Assembly (NCBI GenBank): GCA_000403495.2 | Contig: KE159810.1 | Location: 186,001-250,000, forward strand | From: Lachnospiraceae bacterium 10-1 | GTDB lineage: Bacteria; Bacillota; Clostridia; Lachnospirales; Lachnospiraceae | Length of the DNA stretch: 64,000 bases | Direction: 5' to 3' | Shown here: piece after piece, positions 18,658 to 28,149 of the stretch | Layout: each line of letters starts with the position of its first letter | Numbering within the stretch: position 1 is the first letter of the stretch | Notes under the pieces: model-generated | The model's database searches: none | What the model was told of the DNA's origin: nothing | What the model saw: only the letters and a program-made list of their open reading frames with translations | Program-made: the position numbers and the translations under genes

Positions 18658-21600
18658 TCAGTTTTCAGATGTAGTCAGCGTTTCTTTTTCCTGCTTCTCA
18701 GTCTTTTTTATAGAGTAAACTGCTAATATTCCCCAGAGTGCCAATGCTATGGAAATAATAACTTCAACACTTATCAGAATTACCTTCCATACCGGCATCA
18801 GATATCCATCTGTCCTGATACTCATGGCATTACTGTTAACAACAGAATACAAAATATTCTTAGTTGCCTGCCGGAGAAGTGAAATCTGTGTTGCATCATC
18901 CGGCATGGAAAACGTCTTGGCATCCTGCGTTAAAAACAGATCTCCACCGGCACGGATCATTTCATCTACATGTGTATAAGTATTCAGGCTATAGTCTGTG
19001 ATGACGCAGCCATGGAATCCCCATTCATCACGAAGCACCTGCGTCAGTAGAGCATAGCTGCCTCCCGCCCACTTCATGCCAAGACGGTTAAAGGAGGTCA
19101 TCATTCCGGTTGCTCCGCCTTCTTTTACCGCAATTTCAAAAGGACGAAGGTAGAGTTCCCGCATTGCCTGCTCATTCGACCATACAAGAATTCCGTTATA
19201 TTCACGGTCTGTTTCCTGATCATTTACTGCAAAATGCTTCATGTAGCAGTAAACGCCTTTTTTATCTGCTCCCTTAATAACACTTGCAGCGAATTTACCG
19301 GACAAAAGACCGTCTTCACTGTAATATTCCCAGTTTCTTCCTGCAAAAGGAGAGCGGTGGATATTTACAGCAGGCGCATACCAGCCTGAGTAAGGTAGTC
19401 TGTCCCCTTTTTCATTTCCTGCAAGGCCTTCCTCACCTACCAGTTCGCCCATTTTCTCCGCAAGCTCCACATTCCATGTAGAACCCATTACGCACTCTGC
19501 CTGATAGGCACAAGTTCCATATATCACTGATTCCGACAAAAAGCTTGTAAAGCCGCTGGGGCCATCTGCATCCGTTGTGAGCGGTTTTCCCACTACTCCA
19601 TCAATTCCCTTCACTTCATTTGTACGGAATGCACCAAATCCCACCAGATTCTTCATCTCATCCAGCGAAATCTCGTCTAACAAAGTTTCCCACCTGGGAT
19701 CATCATAGCTTACTTCTCCAACATAATTTCCGGAATCATCATAAAACATATCCGACAAAGACAAATCGTTATTCACTGGTGTTAAGGAAGGTGCAGTTCC
19801 TGTAACTTCCCATGGTTTTCCTGCATCCGGTTCTGTATATTTACGCTTAATGGATTCATCCAGCTCAGCTTTCAACTCATCTGTAAGGGATCTTTCACTG
19901 TCATCCAAATAAGTCGTTGGAACTGTGCCGGCAAAATCTTTACGTGAGATATAAGACGCATAGGTATTGTTTCCGAAGATACCTGCGCTCACATCATCAA
20001 ATGCATTTACGACTTCTACCGCTTCGCCCTGCGCATTCATTTCAGATGCAATCTGCACATCCTCATTCAATTTGTATTCTGCGGTTGCTTTTGCAGTATG
20101 TGCATCACTTCCTACCACAAGAAGATAATCTCCTGCTTCCAGCTCATATCCTTTAAATCCGTTCTCATTTGCATCTGCGTAGTCATAGGACTTCATATCC
20201 TTCACATCCAGCGTAAGTGTCAGCGTTTCTTCTTCTCCAGGAGCAAGTAATCCGGTTTTTGCAAAATCTCCCAGAACAACGTGTGCTTTTTCAATTGCAG
20301 GCCCTTCATAATCAAAAGGTGCACTGTAATATAATTCAACAACATCCTTTCCCGCATAATCTCCTGTATTTCTGACAGTTACAGATACTTCCAAGGTGTC
20401 ATCCTCTGTAATCGTGCTTCCCTCCGGCATTGCAAAAGATACATCCCAGTCAAATGTGGTATAGGAAAGCCCATAACCAAAAGGATACACTACATTGTCT
20501 TCATACCATTTCGATTGGGGATCAGCTTTTGTTTCTTCATATCCCCGGGTTTCATAATAGCGGTATCCAACATAGATACCTTCTTCATAGTTTACAAAAG
20601 CATAATCTGTTTTTTCACCGTTATAAAGATAACGATTGCCAAATTCGCTGCCATAAGTCCCCGTGTTATACCAGGTAGGATCTTTTGTAAAATCTGCCGC
20701 CCAAGTGTCTACTGTATGTCCAGAAGGACTAATCTGGCTGCCCTGTGCATCTGTACCAGTTAAAATCTGTCCCAATGCCATTATACCGGAGGCTCCGGGA
20801 AATCCGATCCAAAGAATGGAATCAATTTCATCATCTGCTTCTAATTCCGGTATTTCCATTGTAGTACCTACATTCAGGACAACAATAATATTTGAAAAGT
20901 TTTCTTTTACATGTTCCAGCAATGCTTTTTCATTGGCATCCAGCTCCAGATAGTGGCTGTCCGGCGAAGCTGCTCCTGTAATGGCAGCACCTCCAAAACT
21001 GCTTTGCATCGTTCTCGGCAAGTCGAATCCTTCTCCTCCGATTCTGGAAAAAACAACAATTGCCGCATCCTGATAATCCACATAGCTGTCCACTATATCA
21101 GCAGTATAAGACTCTATAGGCGTTTCACCTGTTTCAAACCCGGGCAGTCTTTGTCCTGATGTCATAGCAGGGTTAGCCGGTCTTCCTGAACCGGATTTTG
21201 CAGAGCTCTCATAAAATTCTTTCAGTGTTTCATTATAGGAAATTCCTGCCTCTTCAAGGCTCTTATAAAATGTTTTCTGTGCATCAGAGCCATTGCTGCT
21301 GGCAGAGCCGGAGCCGGAATTAACAATATTTACCGAATTCTTTCCAAATACACTGACTCTCACATCTTCTGTAGAAAGAGGAAGCACGCCATTTTCATTT
21401 TTAAGCAAAACAATTCCTTCCTTTTCCACCTCAACTACAAACTCATTCGCTGCATTCAGCACTTCTTCTTTATCGGCATACTGCCTGTCGTACCTCTCGT
21501 CCCTATTATCCTCAACCACATTAGCACGTTCCCCGCCAAATACCAGACTTAATGAATTTCCAGCAATGGGAACAGTCAAAAGAACCGCATCAATAATGAT

Positions 21601-21672
21601 TTCCAGAGAAAGTACAATTGCCGTCACGATAAACCAAACTTTTGTCTTTTTATGCCTCCAAATAAAACCCAT
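18658..21672 (-). CDS. Membrane-anchored GH3 glycosidase with reversed domain order
   Basis: GH3 enzyme in which the alpha/beta sandwich (GIVLLKNENGVLPL, near 85) and FnIII-like domain (VRNTGDYAGKDVVELYY) come first and the TIM barrel comes last (TDADGPSG, KHFAVNDQE, nucleophile in GCVITDYS). Such permuted GH3 proteins are known, for example from Ruminococcus albus. Hydrophobic segments at both ends (about 8-30 and 950-975) would hold both termini in the membrane with the catalytic part outside. The frame is open to 21699. GGAG lies 6 bases before the ATG at 21672, the start I prefer. It follows the CBM-like lipoprotein gene closely. Confidence 0.9.
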   Translation of the reverse strand: MGFIWRHKKTKVWFIVTAIVLSLEIIIDAVLLTVPIAGNSLSLVFGGERANVVEDNRDERYDRQYADKEEVLNAANEFVVEVEKEGIVLLKNENGVLPLSTEDVRVSVFGKNSVNIVNSGSGSASSNGSDAQKTFYKSLEEAGISYNETLKEFYESSAKSGSGRPANPAMTSGQRLPGFETGETPIESYTADIVDSYVDYQDAAIVVFSRIGGEGFDLPRTMQSSFGGAAITGAASPDSHYLELDANEKALLEHVKENFSNIIVVLNVGTTMEIPELEADDEIDSILWIGFPGASGIMALGQILTGTDAQGSQISPSGHTVDTWAADFTKDPTWYNTGTYGSEFGNRYLYNGEKTDYAFVNYEEGIYVGYRYYETRGYEETKADPQSKWYEDNVVYPFGYGLSYTTFDWDVSFAMPEGSTITEDDTLEVSVTVRNTGDYAGKDVVELYYSAPFDYEGPAIEKAHVVLGDFAKTGLLAPGEEETLTLTLDVKDMKSYDYADANENGFKGYELEAGDYLLVVGSDAHTAKATAEYKLNEDVQIASEMNAQGEAVEVVNAFDDVSAGIFGNNTYASYISRKDFAGTVPTTYLDDSERSLTDELKAELDESIKRKYTEPDAGKPWEVTGTAPSLTPVNNDLSLSDMFYDDSGNYVGEVSYDDPRWETLLDEISLDEMKNLVGFGAFRTNEVKGIDGVVGKPLTTDADGPSGFTSFLSESVIYGTCAYQAECVMGSTWNVELAEKMGELVGEEGLAGNEKGDRLPYSGWYAPAVNIHRSPFAGRNWEYYSEDGLLSGKFAASVIKGADKKGVYCYMKHFAVNDQETDREYNGILVWSNEQAMRELYLRPFEIAVKEGGATGMMTSFNRLGMKWAGGSYALLTQVLRDEWGFHGCVITDYSLNTYTHVDEMIRAGGDLFLTQDAKTFSMPDDATQISLLRQATKNILYSVVNSNAMSIRTDGYLMPVWKVILISVEVIISIALALWGILAVYSIKKTEKQEKETLTTSEN

Positions 21673-21713
21673 ATTCCTCTCCATTTCTGCCAAAGGCATT
21701 TATCTTTACAATT

Positions 21714-22355
21714 CTATTCGATATTTTCTACGACCTCTTCCATGGAAAGCACTGCATCCGTTGTAATTTTAAGACAGTCAATGGAAGGAGCACTGGCCAT
21801 ATTGCTGCGGTAGGTGTTGTCGCCTGCTGAAAAAACAATTTCATTTTCTCCTGCTTTCAGCGAAATCTCGCCCAGGTTTTTTGTCTTAAAATTCTCCTGA
21901 TTGTTTGCATCCGTTCCATTATCCGTTGTAAATTCCTTATATTGAACTGCTTCGCCATTTACAGTAACTACAAAGCTCTCAGGATTCCATGTACAGTTTC
22001 CTAATGTATTAGAACCAAGCACTGCTTTCAGTACAGCCGTTGTGTCCACATCTGATGTGATTACAAAAGTAATCGGACTTTTAGCTCCAAGTTCCCCTAC
22101 GTAAAAGCCATTGCTTGCTTTGGCATTTTCCTTTGCAAGACCGATTCCAGTGGGAGATCCCGATACGCCAAGTCCCTCAAGCCCTTCCAATACAGTATAT
22201 TCTGCTTCAAATACATATTCTGTTCCTGACTCTGTTTCCGCTTCTGCTGTTTCGCTCTCAACATCATTTCCGGTTTCCGCACCGCTGCCCCCGCAAGCTG
22301 TCATACAAACCATTGCTACTGTCATCAATAAAACTGCTATTACATTCTTTTTCAT
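21714..22355 (-). CDS. Lipoprotein with a carbohydrate-binding-like beta-sandwich domain
   Basis: A 213-aa lipoprotein with signal and lipobox MTACG (Cys 21), a Ser/Glu/Thr-rich linker, and a domain beginning YVFEAEYTVLEGLEG and containing KNLGEISLKAGENEIVF. The EAE opening and the GxNxI strand are typical of CBM6/CBM35-like modules. It probably binds glycans at the cell surface for the flanking GH3 enzymes. The frame is open to 22493, but the upstream part is the repeated leader at 22356-22440, and a normal signal peptide starts only at 22355. Domain assignment is by eye. Confidence 0.7.
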   Translation of the reverse strand: MKKNVIAVLLMTVAMVCMTACGGSGAETGNDVESETAEAETESGTEYVFEAEYTVLEGLEGLGVSGSPTGIGLAKENAKASNGFYVGELGAKSPITFVITSDVDTTAVLKAVLGSNTLGNCTWNPESFVVTVNGEAVQYKEFTTDNGTDANNQENFKTKNLGEISLKAGENEIVFSAGDNTYRSNMASAPSIDCLKITTDAVLSMEEVVENIE

Positions 22356-22440
22356 TTTTATACCCATGCCTTTCTCGCTTGGGCTCCTCCCAAGTGGGAA
22401 TAGGCCCAAATACGTAAGGTTGAAAGTTTCTTTCAACCTT
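22356..22440 (-). repeat. 85-bp structured leader repeat, copy A
   Basis: Ends directly at the start codon of the CBM-like lipoprotein. On the minus strand it opens with hairpin AAGGTTGAAAG / CTTTCAACCTT and then a second stem TTGGGC / GCCCAA. The sequence is nearly identical to copies at 29068-29152 and 62693-62778. Confidence 0.85.
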
Positions 22441-22516
22441 GTCCTCTTTTTTGAATAAAACAGATGCAACTGCAGATTGTACTGCAACTGCACCTGTTTC
22501 GATTGTTTTTATTATT

Positions 22517-25500
22517 TTACTTTACTACTGTCAGTGGCAGTTCAATAGAAGCTGCTTCATATCCGGTTGCTTCTGCCGTAATTTTTATAGTATAGTCGCC
22601 TGCTTTAGACGGAGTACCACCAATGATACCTGTTCCTGCATCAAATGTCATACCCTCCGGTAATCCTTCTACCGCATAGGTAATAGCTGAATAGGGATAA
22701 TAGGTATTTAAAATTGCAGTGTTCAGCGGTTCTGAAGTATATGCTGTTCCCACTTTTGCCTCTGTCAGCTCAATGGCAACATCTTCACCGTCAACCTCAA
22801 CGGTATCCGCATAGATGATCTTAGCACCCTTAGGCAGCTGCATTGCGTTGCTGTTTGCAACCATGTATAAAATCTGCTTTGCTGCTTCCTGCATACAATG
22901 AATTGTAATATTTCTGTCTTCTTCTTCCATTGCCAGTATTTCATCTACATCCAGATATCTGCCGCCTTCAAGACCATACACCTTTGCATCCAGCATCATG
23001 CTGGATCCGGCCTTAATCAACTGATATGCGTTGCAGGCATTATAGATTACAATATCTGTAACAACAGCACCTTCAAATCCCCATTCTCCACGGGTGATCT
23101 GGTTCATGACACCATAGCTTCCTGCACACCATGTCTTACCTATTCTCGTGAAGGAACCCATTGCAAATGTAGCGCCGCCTTCTTCTACTGCTTTCTGATA
23201 TCCTTTCAGGTAAATCTCTCTGGCTGTCTGCTCTGTCATCCATGCGGACAAACCTTCTTTATCCGTACCATTTCCTATTGCTCCAAAACGATAGGTAGAA
23301 GAGCCGCCGCCATCATTGTGGAATGCGAAATGTTTCAATGTGATATAGCATCCCCTGGATTTTGCTCCCTGGGAAACGTTTGCTGCCATAGTTCCTGTCA
23401 GGAAAGGATCTTCTGAATAATACTCAGGGAAACGGCTGTCAAAAGGAGAGCGGTGAATGTTCATACCAGGTGCATACCATCCTGTATAGCTGTATACCAT
23501 TCCGCCTGCTGCCGTACTGTTGCCCCACAATCCCTGCTCACCGATCACTTCACCCATCTGATAAAGAAGATCTTCATTGTAGGTAGCTGCAATCATAGGC
23601 TCTGCACTAAAGTAATTATAACGGTCATTTGTATCTGTATAGTTACCGGTCCATCCTTTAGGGCCATCTGTATCACGAGAGTAAGGTTTACCAATGTATG
23701 GTATGCCCACAGAATTAAATCCGCCTACATTTACTAAATCAGCTAATTCCTCCAATGTAAGCTGTTCTACCAGTTCCTGATACCTTGCATCATCTGCGTC
23801 TGCACCAATCAAATCAGATAATACGACAGAATACTGCTCTTCGGTACGGTTTGCTGCATCTGTTTCATAAGTAGGCGTACCAATTGCTGCTGCATCATAA
23901 TATGCATTAAATGCATCATTATCATAGCCCCATGTAGCATATTCTTCTTCTGAGATTTCTTTTACTGCTTCAAAGCCATTGGGCATTGTTCCTTTAAAAT
24001 TGCTGCGGGTTAAAGCTGTATAGCCTTCACTTGCAAAGCCTTCTGTTACATCATCCAGTGCATTTGTAATTTCCGCACCGGTGACTGCTTCGTTACACAA
24101 TTCTTTTTCTGCAACCATGTAATCGAAATCAACGTCATTTTCCATCATTCCATAGTGTGAATTTCCTGCAATCTTGATATTGTAAGTTCCGGCATCAAGA
24201 ACATATGTCCTGTCCGTCACATCATCATAGGAAGCCATGTCCGAAACATCTATGGATACCTGAACCGTTTCGCTTGCGCCCGGTTCAAGTACACTTGTCT
24301 TTGCAAAATCACCAAGAGCAACATATGATTTTTCAATGACAGTATCATTACCGGTTTCTTCTTTGCCATAAGGCGCTGTATAGTATAATTCAACAACATC
24401 CTTACCTGCAATATCGCCGGTGTTGGTTACCTTTACATCAAAAGTCAAAGTATCTGTTTTGGTAACGGTTGAATCTGCTGCTGTGGCCGGGGTAACTTCC
24501 CATTCAAAATCAGTATAGGAAAGTCCGTAACCAAACGGATAGTTTACATTTGCATTCCACCATGCATCTTCAGCACCTGATTTATTTTCTTCAAAACTTC
24601 TTGTTTCATAGTATCTGTAGCCCACATAAATGCCTTCTTCATATCCCACCGACCAGGTATTTACCGGTTCGCCGTTTACGCTGTACTGGGTATATCCGGT
24701 CATGGTACCGTTTCCGTCTTCCCCCTGTGCCATTGCACTTACTCTGGTATTAAAAATAGTGTAGCTTGGATTTTGTGTGTGATCAACCGGCCATGTATCA
24801 ACTGTTCTTCCGGAAGGGTTCACCTCACCGGTAAGTACACGTCCTAATGCTGCAAGTCCGTTATCACCCGGTTCCCCAATATTCAGCACCGCATCTACTG
24901 CATCATTTCTTTGAATTCCTGCAATTTCAATGGGTGTACAGCTATTCACCAATACAATAACTTTATCAAAATTTTCAGCTGCATAATCAATCAGTTCGTA
25001 CTGTATATCATCAAGCTGAAGTTCATGAACTCTTCCATTCTGTGCAATTTCACCTGTTCCTCTGGAAATTACAACGAAAGCCGCATCACCGTATTCTTCC
25101 AAAGATGCTTTCCATTCATCTGTTTCAGCAGCTTTCGCAAAATCGTCTGCTACCAGAATATCAGATGTTTTCTTAGGAACATTTCCGTTCTCATCTGCTT
25201 CTGCTCCCTCTACATCTTCCGATGCCCACTGCGTATAGCTGTCAAGTACTGTGTTATTCAGACTAAACCCAGCCTCTTCCATACTGGAAATTATATTTGC
25301 CTGTGCAATCGCTGCTCCTGCTGATGCATCGACAACATTATGACTGGCGCCGGCATTCGGATCAATTGCCGCATATCCCAGCAATGTAACTTTAGATCCG
25401 CTTGCAATTGGAAGTGCACTCCCTTCATTCTTGAAAAGAATCATTCCTTCTTCTGCAATCGCTAAGTTCAGGTCAAGTCCGGCCTGTAAAGCTTCCTGTT

Positions 25501-25699
25501 TGCTGCCATACTCAGATTCATAAAGAACCGGAGTTTCCGGAGATGCTTCCTGCACCTCTTCCTGGCTCTCCTGCACGTCTGAAACTTCCGGTGTAGTTTC
25601 TGCAGGCTGTTCTGCATTATCTGCACAGCCGATCAGCCCAAGTACAAGCGTGCCTGACAGCATCAGAGCCATCCATTTTTTTAACATCCTTTTTCTCAT
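22517..25699 (-). CDS. GH3 lipoprotein with reversed domain order and a C-terminal Ig-like domain
   Basis: A 1060-aa surface glycosidase. The lipobox LGLIGC gives an acylated Cys 25, followed by an acidic linker. The GH3 sandwich domain (GMILFKNEGSALPI, near 78) and the FnIII-like domain (VTNTGDIAGKDVVELYY) precede the TIM barrel (DTDGPKGW, LKHFAFHND, GAVVTDIV with the nucleophile Asp). The last roughly 80 residues are a putative Ig/He_PIG module (YAVEGLPEGMTFDAGTGIIG). It is the first gene after a candidate LytTR operator and encodes the extracellular member of the GH3 set. Barrel loops differ from the other two (no NSQE), so specificity may differ. Confidence 0.91.
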   Translation of the reverse strand: MRKRMLKKWMALMLSGTLVLGLIGCADNAEQPAETTPEVSDVQESQEEVQEASPETPVLYESEYGSKQEALQAGLDLNLAIAEEGMILFKNEGSALPIASGSKVTLLGYAAIDPNAGASHNVVDASAGAAIAQANIISSMEEAGFSLNNTVLDSYTQWASEDVEGAEADENGNVPKKTSDILVADDFAKAAETDEWKASLEEYGDAAFVVISRGTGEIAQNGRVHELQLDDIQYELIDYAAENFDKVIVLVNSCTPIEIAGIQRNDAVDAVLNIGEPGDNGLAALGRVLTGEVNPSGRTVDTWPVDHTQNPSYTIFNTRVSAMAQGEDGNGTMTGYTQYSVNGEPVNTWSVGYEEGIYVGYRYYETRSFEENKSGAEDAWWNANVNYPFGYGLSYTDFEWEVTPATAADSTVTKTDTLTFDVKVTNTGDIAGKDVVELYYTAPYGKEETGNDTVIEKSYVALGDFAKTSVLEPGASETVQVSIDVSDMASYDDVTDRTYVLDAGTYNIKIAGNSHYGMMENDVDFDYMVAEKELCNEAVTGAEITNALDDVTEGFASEGYTALTRSNFKGTMPNGFEAVKEISEEEYATWGYDNDAFNAYYDAAAIGTPTYETDAANRTEEQYSVVLSDLIGADADDARYQELVEQLTLEELADLVNVGGFNSVGIPYIGKPYSRDTDGPKGWTGNYTDTNDRYNYFSAEPMIAATYNEDLLYQMGEVIGEQGLWGNSTAAGGMVYSYTGWYAPGMNIHRSPFDSRFPEYYSEDPFLTGTMAANVSQGAKSRGCYITLKHFAFHNDGGGSSTYRFGAIGNGTDKEGLSAWMTEQTAREIYLKGYQKAVEEGGATFAMGSFTRIGKTWCAGSYGVMNQITRGEWGFEGAVVTDIVIYNACNAYQLIKAGSSMMLDAKVYGLEGGRYLDVDEILAMEEEDRNITIHCMQEAAKQILYMVANSNAMQLPKGAKIIYADTVEVDGEDVAIELTEAKVGTAYTSEPLNTAILNTYYPYSAITYAVEGLPEGMTFDAGTGIIGGTPSKAGDYTIKITAEATGYEAASIELPLTVVK

Positions 25700-25792
25700 A
25701 CTCTTTTTCCTCCTATGTTTCCTTTATGTAACAACCATTTATGCCGCTTCTTTAAACATACTAGCACTTTTTGTTTCTAATATATTATCCGT

Positions 25793-25819
25793 GGCACAAC
25801 CGGTCATTATATGGCACAA
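25793..25819 (-). promoter_or_regulatory. Candidate LytTR-regulator binding site upstream of the GH3 lipoprotein
   Basis: Two direct repeats of TTGTGCCA on the minus strand (complements at 25793-25799 and 25813-25819), spaced exactly 20 bp. LytTR regulators such as AgrA bind direct repeats about two helical turns apart. It lies about 95 bp before the GH3 ATG and just after the kinase gene of the adjacent two-component pair. Confidence 0.55.
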
Positions 25820-25823
25820 ACGA

Positions 25824-27149
25824 TCAATCTGCCTGATTGACCGTTTTAGGAAAAAGCAAGTTTAATTCAAACCAGTTCTGATCCATTACAGCTGTGACTG
25901 CTCCCCCGTATTTTTCCACAGACTGCCGGATGCTTTTTAATCCAAATCCATGGTTTTTCTTATCTGATTTTGTTGTCTCCGGCATTTTTCCTGATTTTAT
26001 TTCAATGGGGTTTTCACAATAGTTTGCTATTTTTATAAAAACAAATCCTTTTTGCTCTGAAACAGTAATATGAATCAGGCGTTTTCTCTCATCATCAATC
26101 ATAATGGCATTTTCCAGCGCATTATCCAAAGCATTTCCAAAAATACTGCAAATATCCGTTACATGCAGAAAATCCAGCAATTTTCCATTAATCACACAGG
26201 TCATCTGAATATGATTTTTCTTTGCCCTGAGGCTTTTACCTCCCAGAATCGCATCAAGAACTTTATTTCCTGTATTTATGTCAATTTCATTCGCATTCAG
26301 CTCCTGCTCCATGGCATCCAGCCATTCTTTTCTTTTTTCCGCGTCCGTTTCTGTTCTAAGTCCTGCTATCTGATGTTTCAGATCATGACACTTGATTTGT
26401 ATCATTTCCACACTTTCCAAATAATTGCGATACTGTTCATACTGCGCTTTTAGAGTATTCTGCATGGCATTTATTTCTGCTTCTGCTACATACTCGCCAA
26501 TTCTTCTCTGAAATGCATAAAGAATTATGACTCCCATCATGTCGATTAATGTTCGTATAATAAAGACATCTGCTTTTATCTGGGCTGTAAAAGGCGAGTT
26601 TGTAACCACAAAGCTCATATTGCTGAATGCAAAAATTACCACCACACATCCTGTTGCCGCAAGGACTTCCTTCATGGACAACTGTTCCAAATAACTTCTT
26701 AAAAACATTGATTTTTCCATAAAATAAGCAAGGGCAAACACAGCTGTAAATACTGCGATCAAAAGCGCAAACCTTCCTATATATAAAAACGGAAGTCTTG
26801 TTACAGACAGATACGTATGCAGCTGCCATTCTAAAGAAGCTGCAAGCTCTGCCAGCAGAAAAGCTTTCGTGCAGCAATACAGACATTCCTTTGCAGTAAC
26901 ATCCCCGCAAAGCCAAATAAAAAAATACATCAGCAAGGCTGCCGTCATCATGCATGGAATCCAAAAAAATATTGGCAGTCCTCCGGTAAATTCCAAAAAC
27001 AGAATTTGAATGACCAGCGCTGCCACACTTTTGATTGCAAAAAACTTCTTCCGTCCGGATTTTTTTAACAGCAAAAGATATACCATGCAGGCAGCCCACT
27101 CGGCAATGGCAGTATAGATTCTGGGAATATCCTGATAAATCGATTCCAT
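25824..27149 (-). CDS. AgrC-like GHKL sensor histidine kinase
   Basis: Membrane sensor kinase of the AgrC/ComD/VirS type. The N-terminal half has about six hydrophobic segments (to about residue 205). The dimerisation segment contains HDLKHQIAGL with the phosphorylated His, followed by the N-box NALDNALENA and G-box HGFGLKSIRQSVEKYGG of a GHKL ATPase. It starts 2 bp after the stop of the response-regulator gene, so the two are co-transcribed. No peptide-processing AgrB or signal peptide gene is visible, so the ligand is probably not an autoinducing peptide encoded here. Its position next to GH3 genes suggests glycan sensing. Confidence 0.9.
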   Translation of the reverse strand: MESIYQDIPRIYTAIAEWAACMVYLLLLKKSGRKKFFAIKSVAALVIQILFLEFTGGLPIFFWIPCMMTAALLMYFFIWLCGDVTAKECLYCCTKAFLLAELAASLEWQLHTYLSVTRLPFLYIGRFALLIAVFTAVFALAYFMEKSMFLRSYLEQLSMKEVLAATGCVVVIFAFSNMSFVVTNSPFTAQIKADVFIIRTLIDMMGVIILYAFQRRIGEYVAEAEINAMQNTLKAQYEQYRNYLESVEMIQIKCHDLKHQIAGLRTETDAEKRKEWLDAMEQELNANEIDINTGNKVLDAILGGKSLRAKKNHIQMTCVINGKLLDFLHVTDICSIFGNALDNALENAIMIDDERKRLIHITVSEQKGFVFIKIANYCENPIEIKSGKMPETTKSDKKNHGFGLKSIRQSVEKYGGAVTAVMDQNWFELNLLFPKTVNQAD

Positions 27150-27151
27150 AC

Positions 27152-27859
27152 TTAAGTTTCCCCTCCAATATAATTTGTCAACTGTTCCATAAATTTTTTT
27201 CGGTTAACCCGGCTGATCGGAATCTGCCTTACTCCAAGAATACAGTTATTTTCTCTTATTTCTTCCACATACTTTATATTGACAAGATACCCCTTATGGA
27301 TTCTGCAAAAGCCATAAGGTTCTAAATTTTCTTCTGTATTTTTCATGGTGCCTCTGGTCTGGAATACTCCTTTAAAGGTTTCATAATTCAGATAGTGTCC
27401 AAAGCTTTCCACATAGAGGATTTCATCAATATCCAATTTTTTCATCCCATTATCGGTAGTTATTGATATATATCTGCGTTCACTCGTCTTAAGCCTTTCA
27501 ATTGCTTTAGACATTTTCTGAGAAAAGGAAAAATATTCTACCGGCTTTACCATATAATCCAACGCATCTACCTGGTATCCCCTGATTGCATACTGCGTCA
27601 TATTGGTAATAAACATGATGATGACCTTATTGTCCAGCTGGCGTATTTTTTCGGCTGCTGTCATACCGTCCATAAATCTCATCTGAATATCCATGAGAAT
27701 AATATCGTAATTCCCGGAATAGTTCAGAACGATTTCATCTCCATCAGTAAAAAAAGTAACCTTTATGGCAGCTCCACTCTCTTCACAGTAGCGCTTTACA
27801 TAGTCGTTTAATTGCTTAGAATACATTTCCTCGTCTTCAACAATTGCAATGTGTATCAT
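27152..27859 (-). CDS. LytTR-family response regulator
   Basis: Receiver domain (MIHIAIVEDEE with the acidic pair, phospho-acceptor in YDIILMDIQM near residue 55, conserved Lys in YMVKPVEYF) and C-terminal LytTR DNA-binding domain (YISITTDNGMKKLDIDEILYVES, RIHKGYLVNIKYV). Partner of the kinase that follows immediately. A GTG at 27874 would add five residues. The ATG at 27859 has GAAGG 4 bases upstream and starts the receiver fold normally. Candidate target site: 25793-25819. Confidence 0.92.
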   Translation of the reverse strand: MIHIAIVEDEEMYSKQLNDYVKRYCEESGAAIKVTFFTDGDEIVLNYSGNYDIILMDIQMRFMDGMTAAEKIRQLDNKVIIMFITNMTQYAIRGYQVDALDYMVKPVEYFSFSQKMSKAIERLKTSERRYISITTDNGMKKLDIDEILYVESFGHYLNYETFKGVFQTRGTMKNTEENLEPYGFCRIHKGYLVNIKYVEEIRENNCILGVRQIPISRVNRKKFMEQLTNYIGGET

Positions 27860-28049
27860 GAAACCTTCTCCCACCTTGAAATTTCTTCATACTACTTTAA
27901 GTTCCCATATTCAGTCAGACTGATCGACTTTCTTTACTATACCTGAATTCTTCTCTCCCTACAAGCCCCTTGGCCTTTTTTATCTGATTGATATAATCGT
28001 TAATCCAGAAAAATAAACTCATGGACAATCTGTTTAATTCTTCCAAATT

Positions 28050-28093
28050 AACTAAAAAATGCCAAGCCACAGGTTGTAATCCCTGGCTTGGCA
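28050..28093 (-). terminator. Terminator downstream of the Rpn nuclease gene
   Basis: Arms TGCCAAGCCA (28060-28069) and TGGCTTGGCA (28084-28093); on the minus strand the second arm runs into ATTTTTTAG. Confidence 0.65.
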
Positions 28094-28096
28094 CTA

Positions 28097-28142
28097 CATC
28101 ATACCGCGATCAGGGAATCTATCCTTCACGGGCAAACTTTTG
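28097..28142. repeat. 46-bp dispersed repeat, copy 2
   Basis: Homologue of 12360-12405. It ends 8 bp from the stop codon of the Rpn gene, so it may be part of the spreading unit that carries Rpn. Confidence 0.75.
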
Positions 28143-28149
28143 GAACCCC

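Noticed and set aside
22356-22493. N-terminal extension ([10 protein letters not shown]...) of the CBM-like lipoprotein and of the Rpn protein
   Set aside because: The same codons occur before unrelated genes because the DNA leader is repeated; normal starts follow it.
25824-27859. Complete Agr quorum-sensing locus
   Set aside because: No AgrB-like protease or AgrD-like peptide gene is next to the kinase and regulator.
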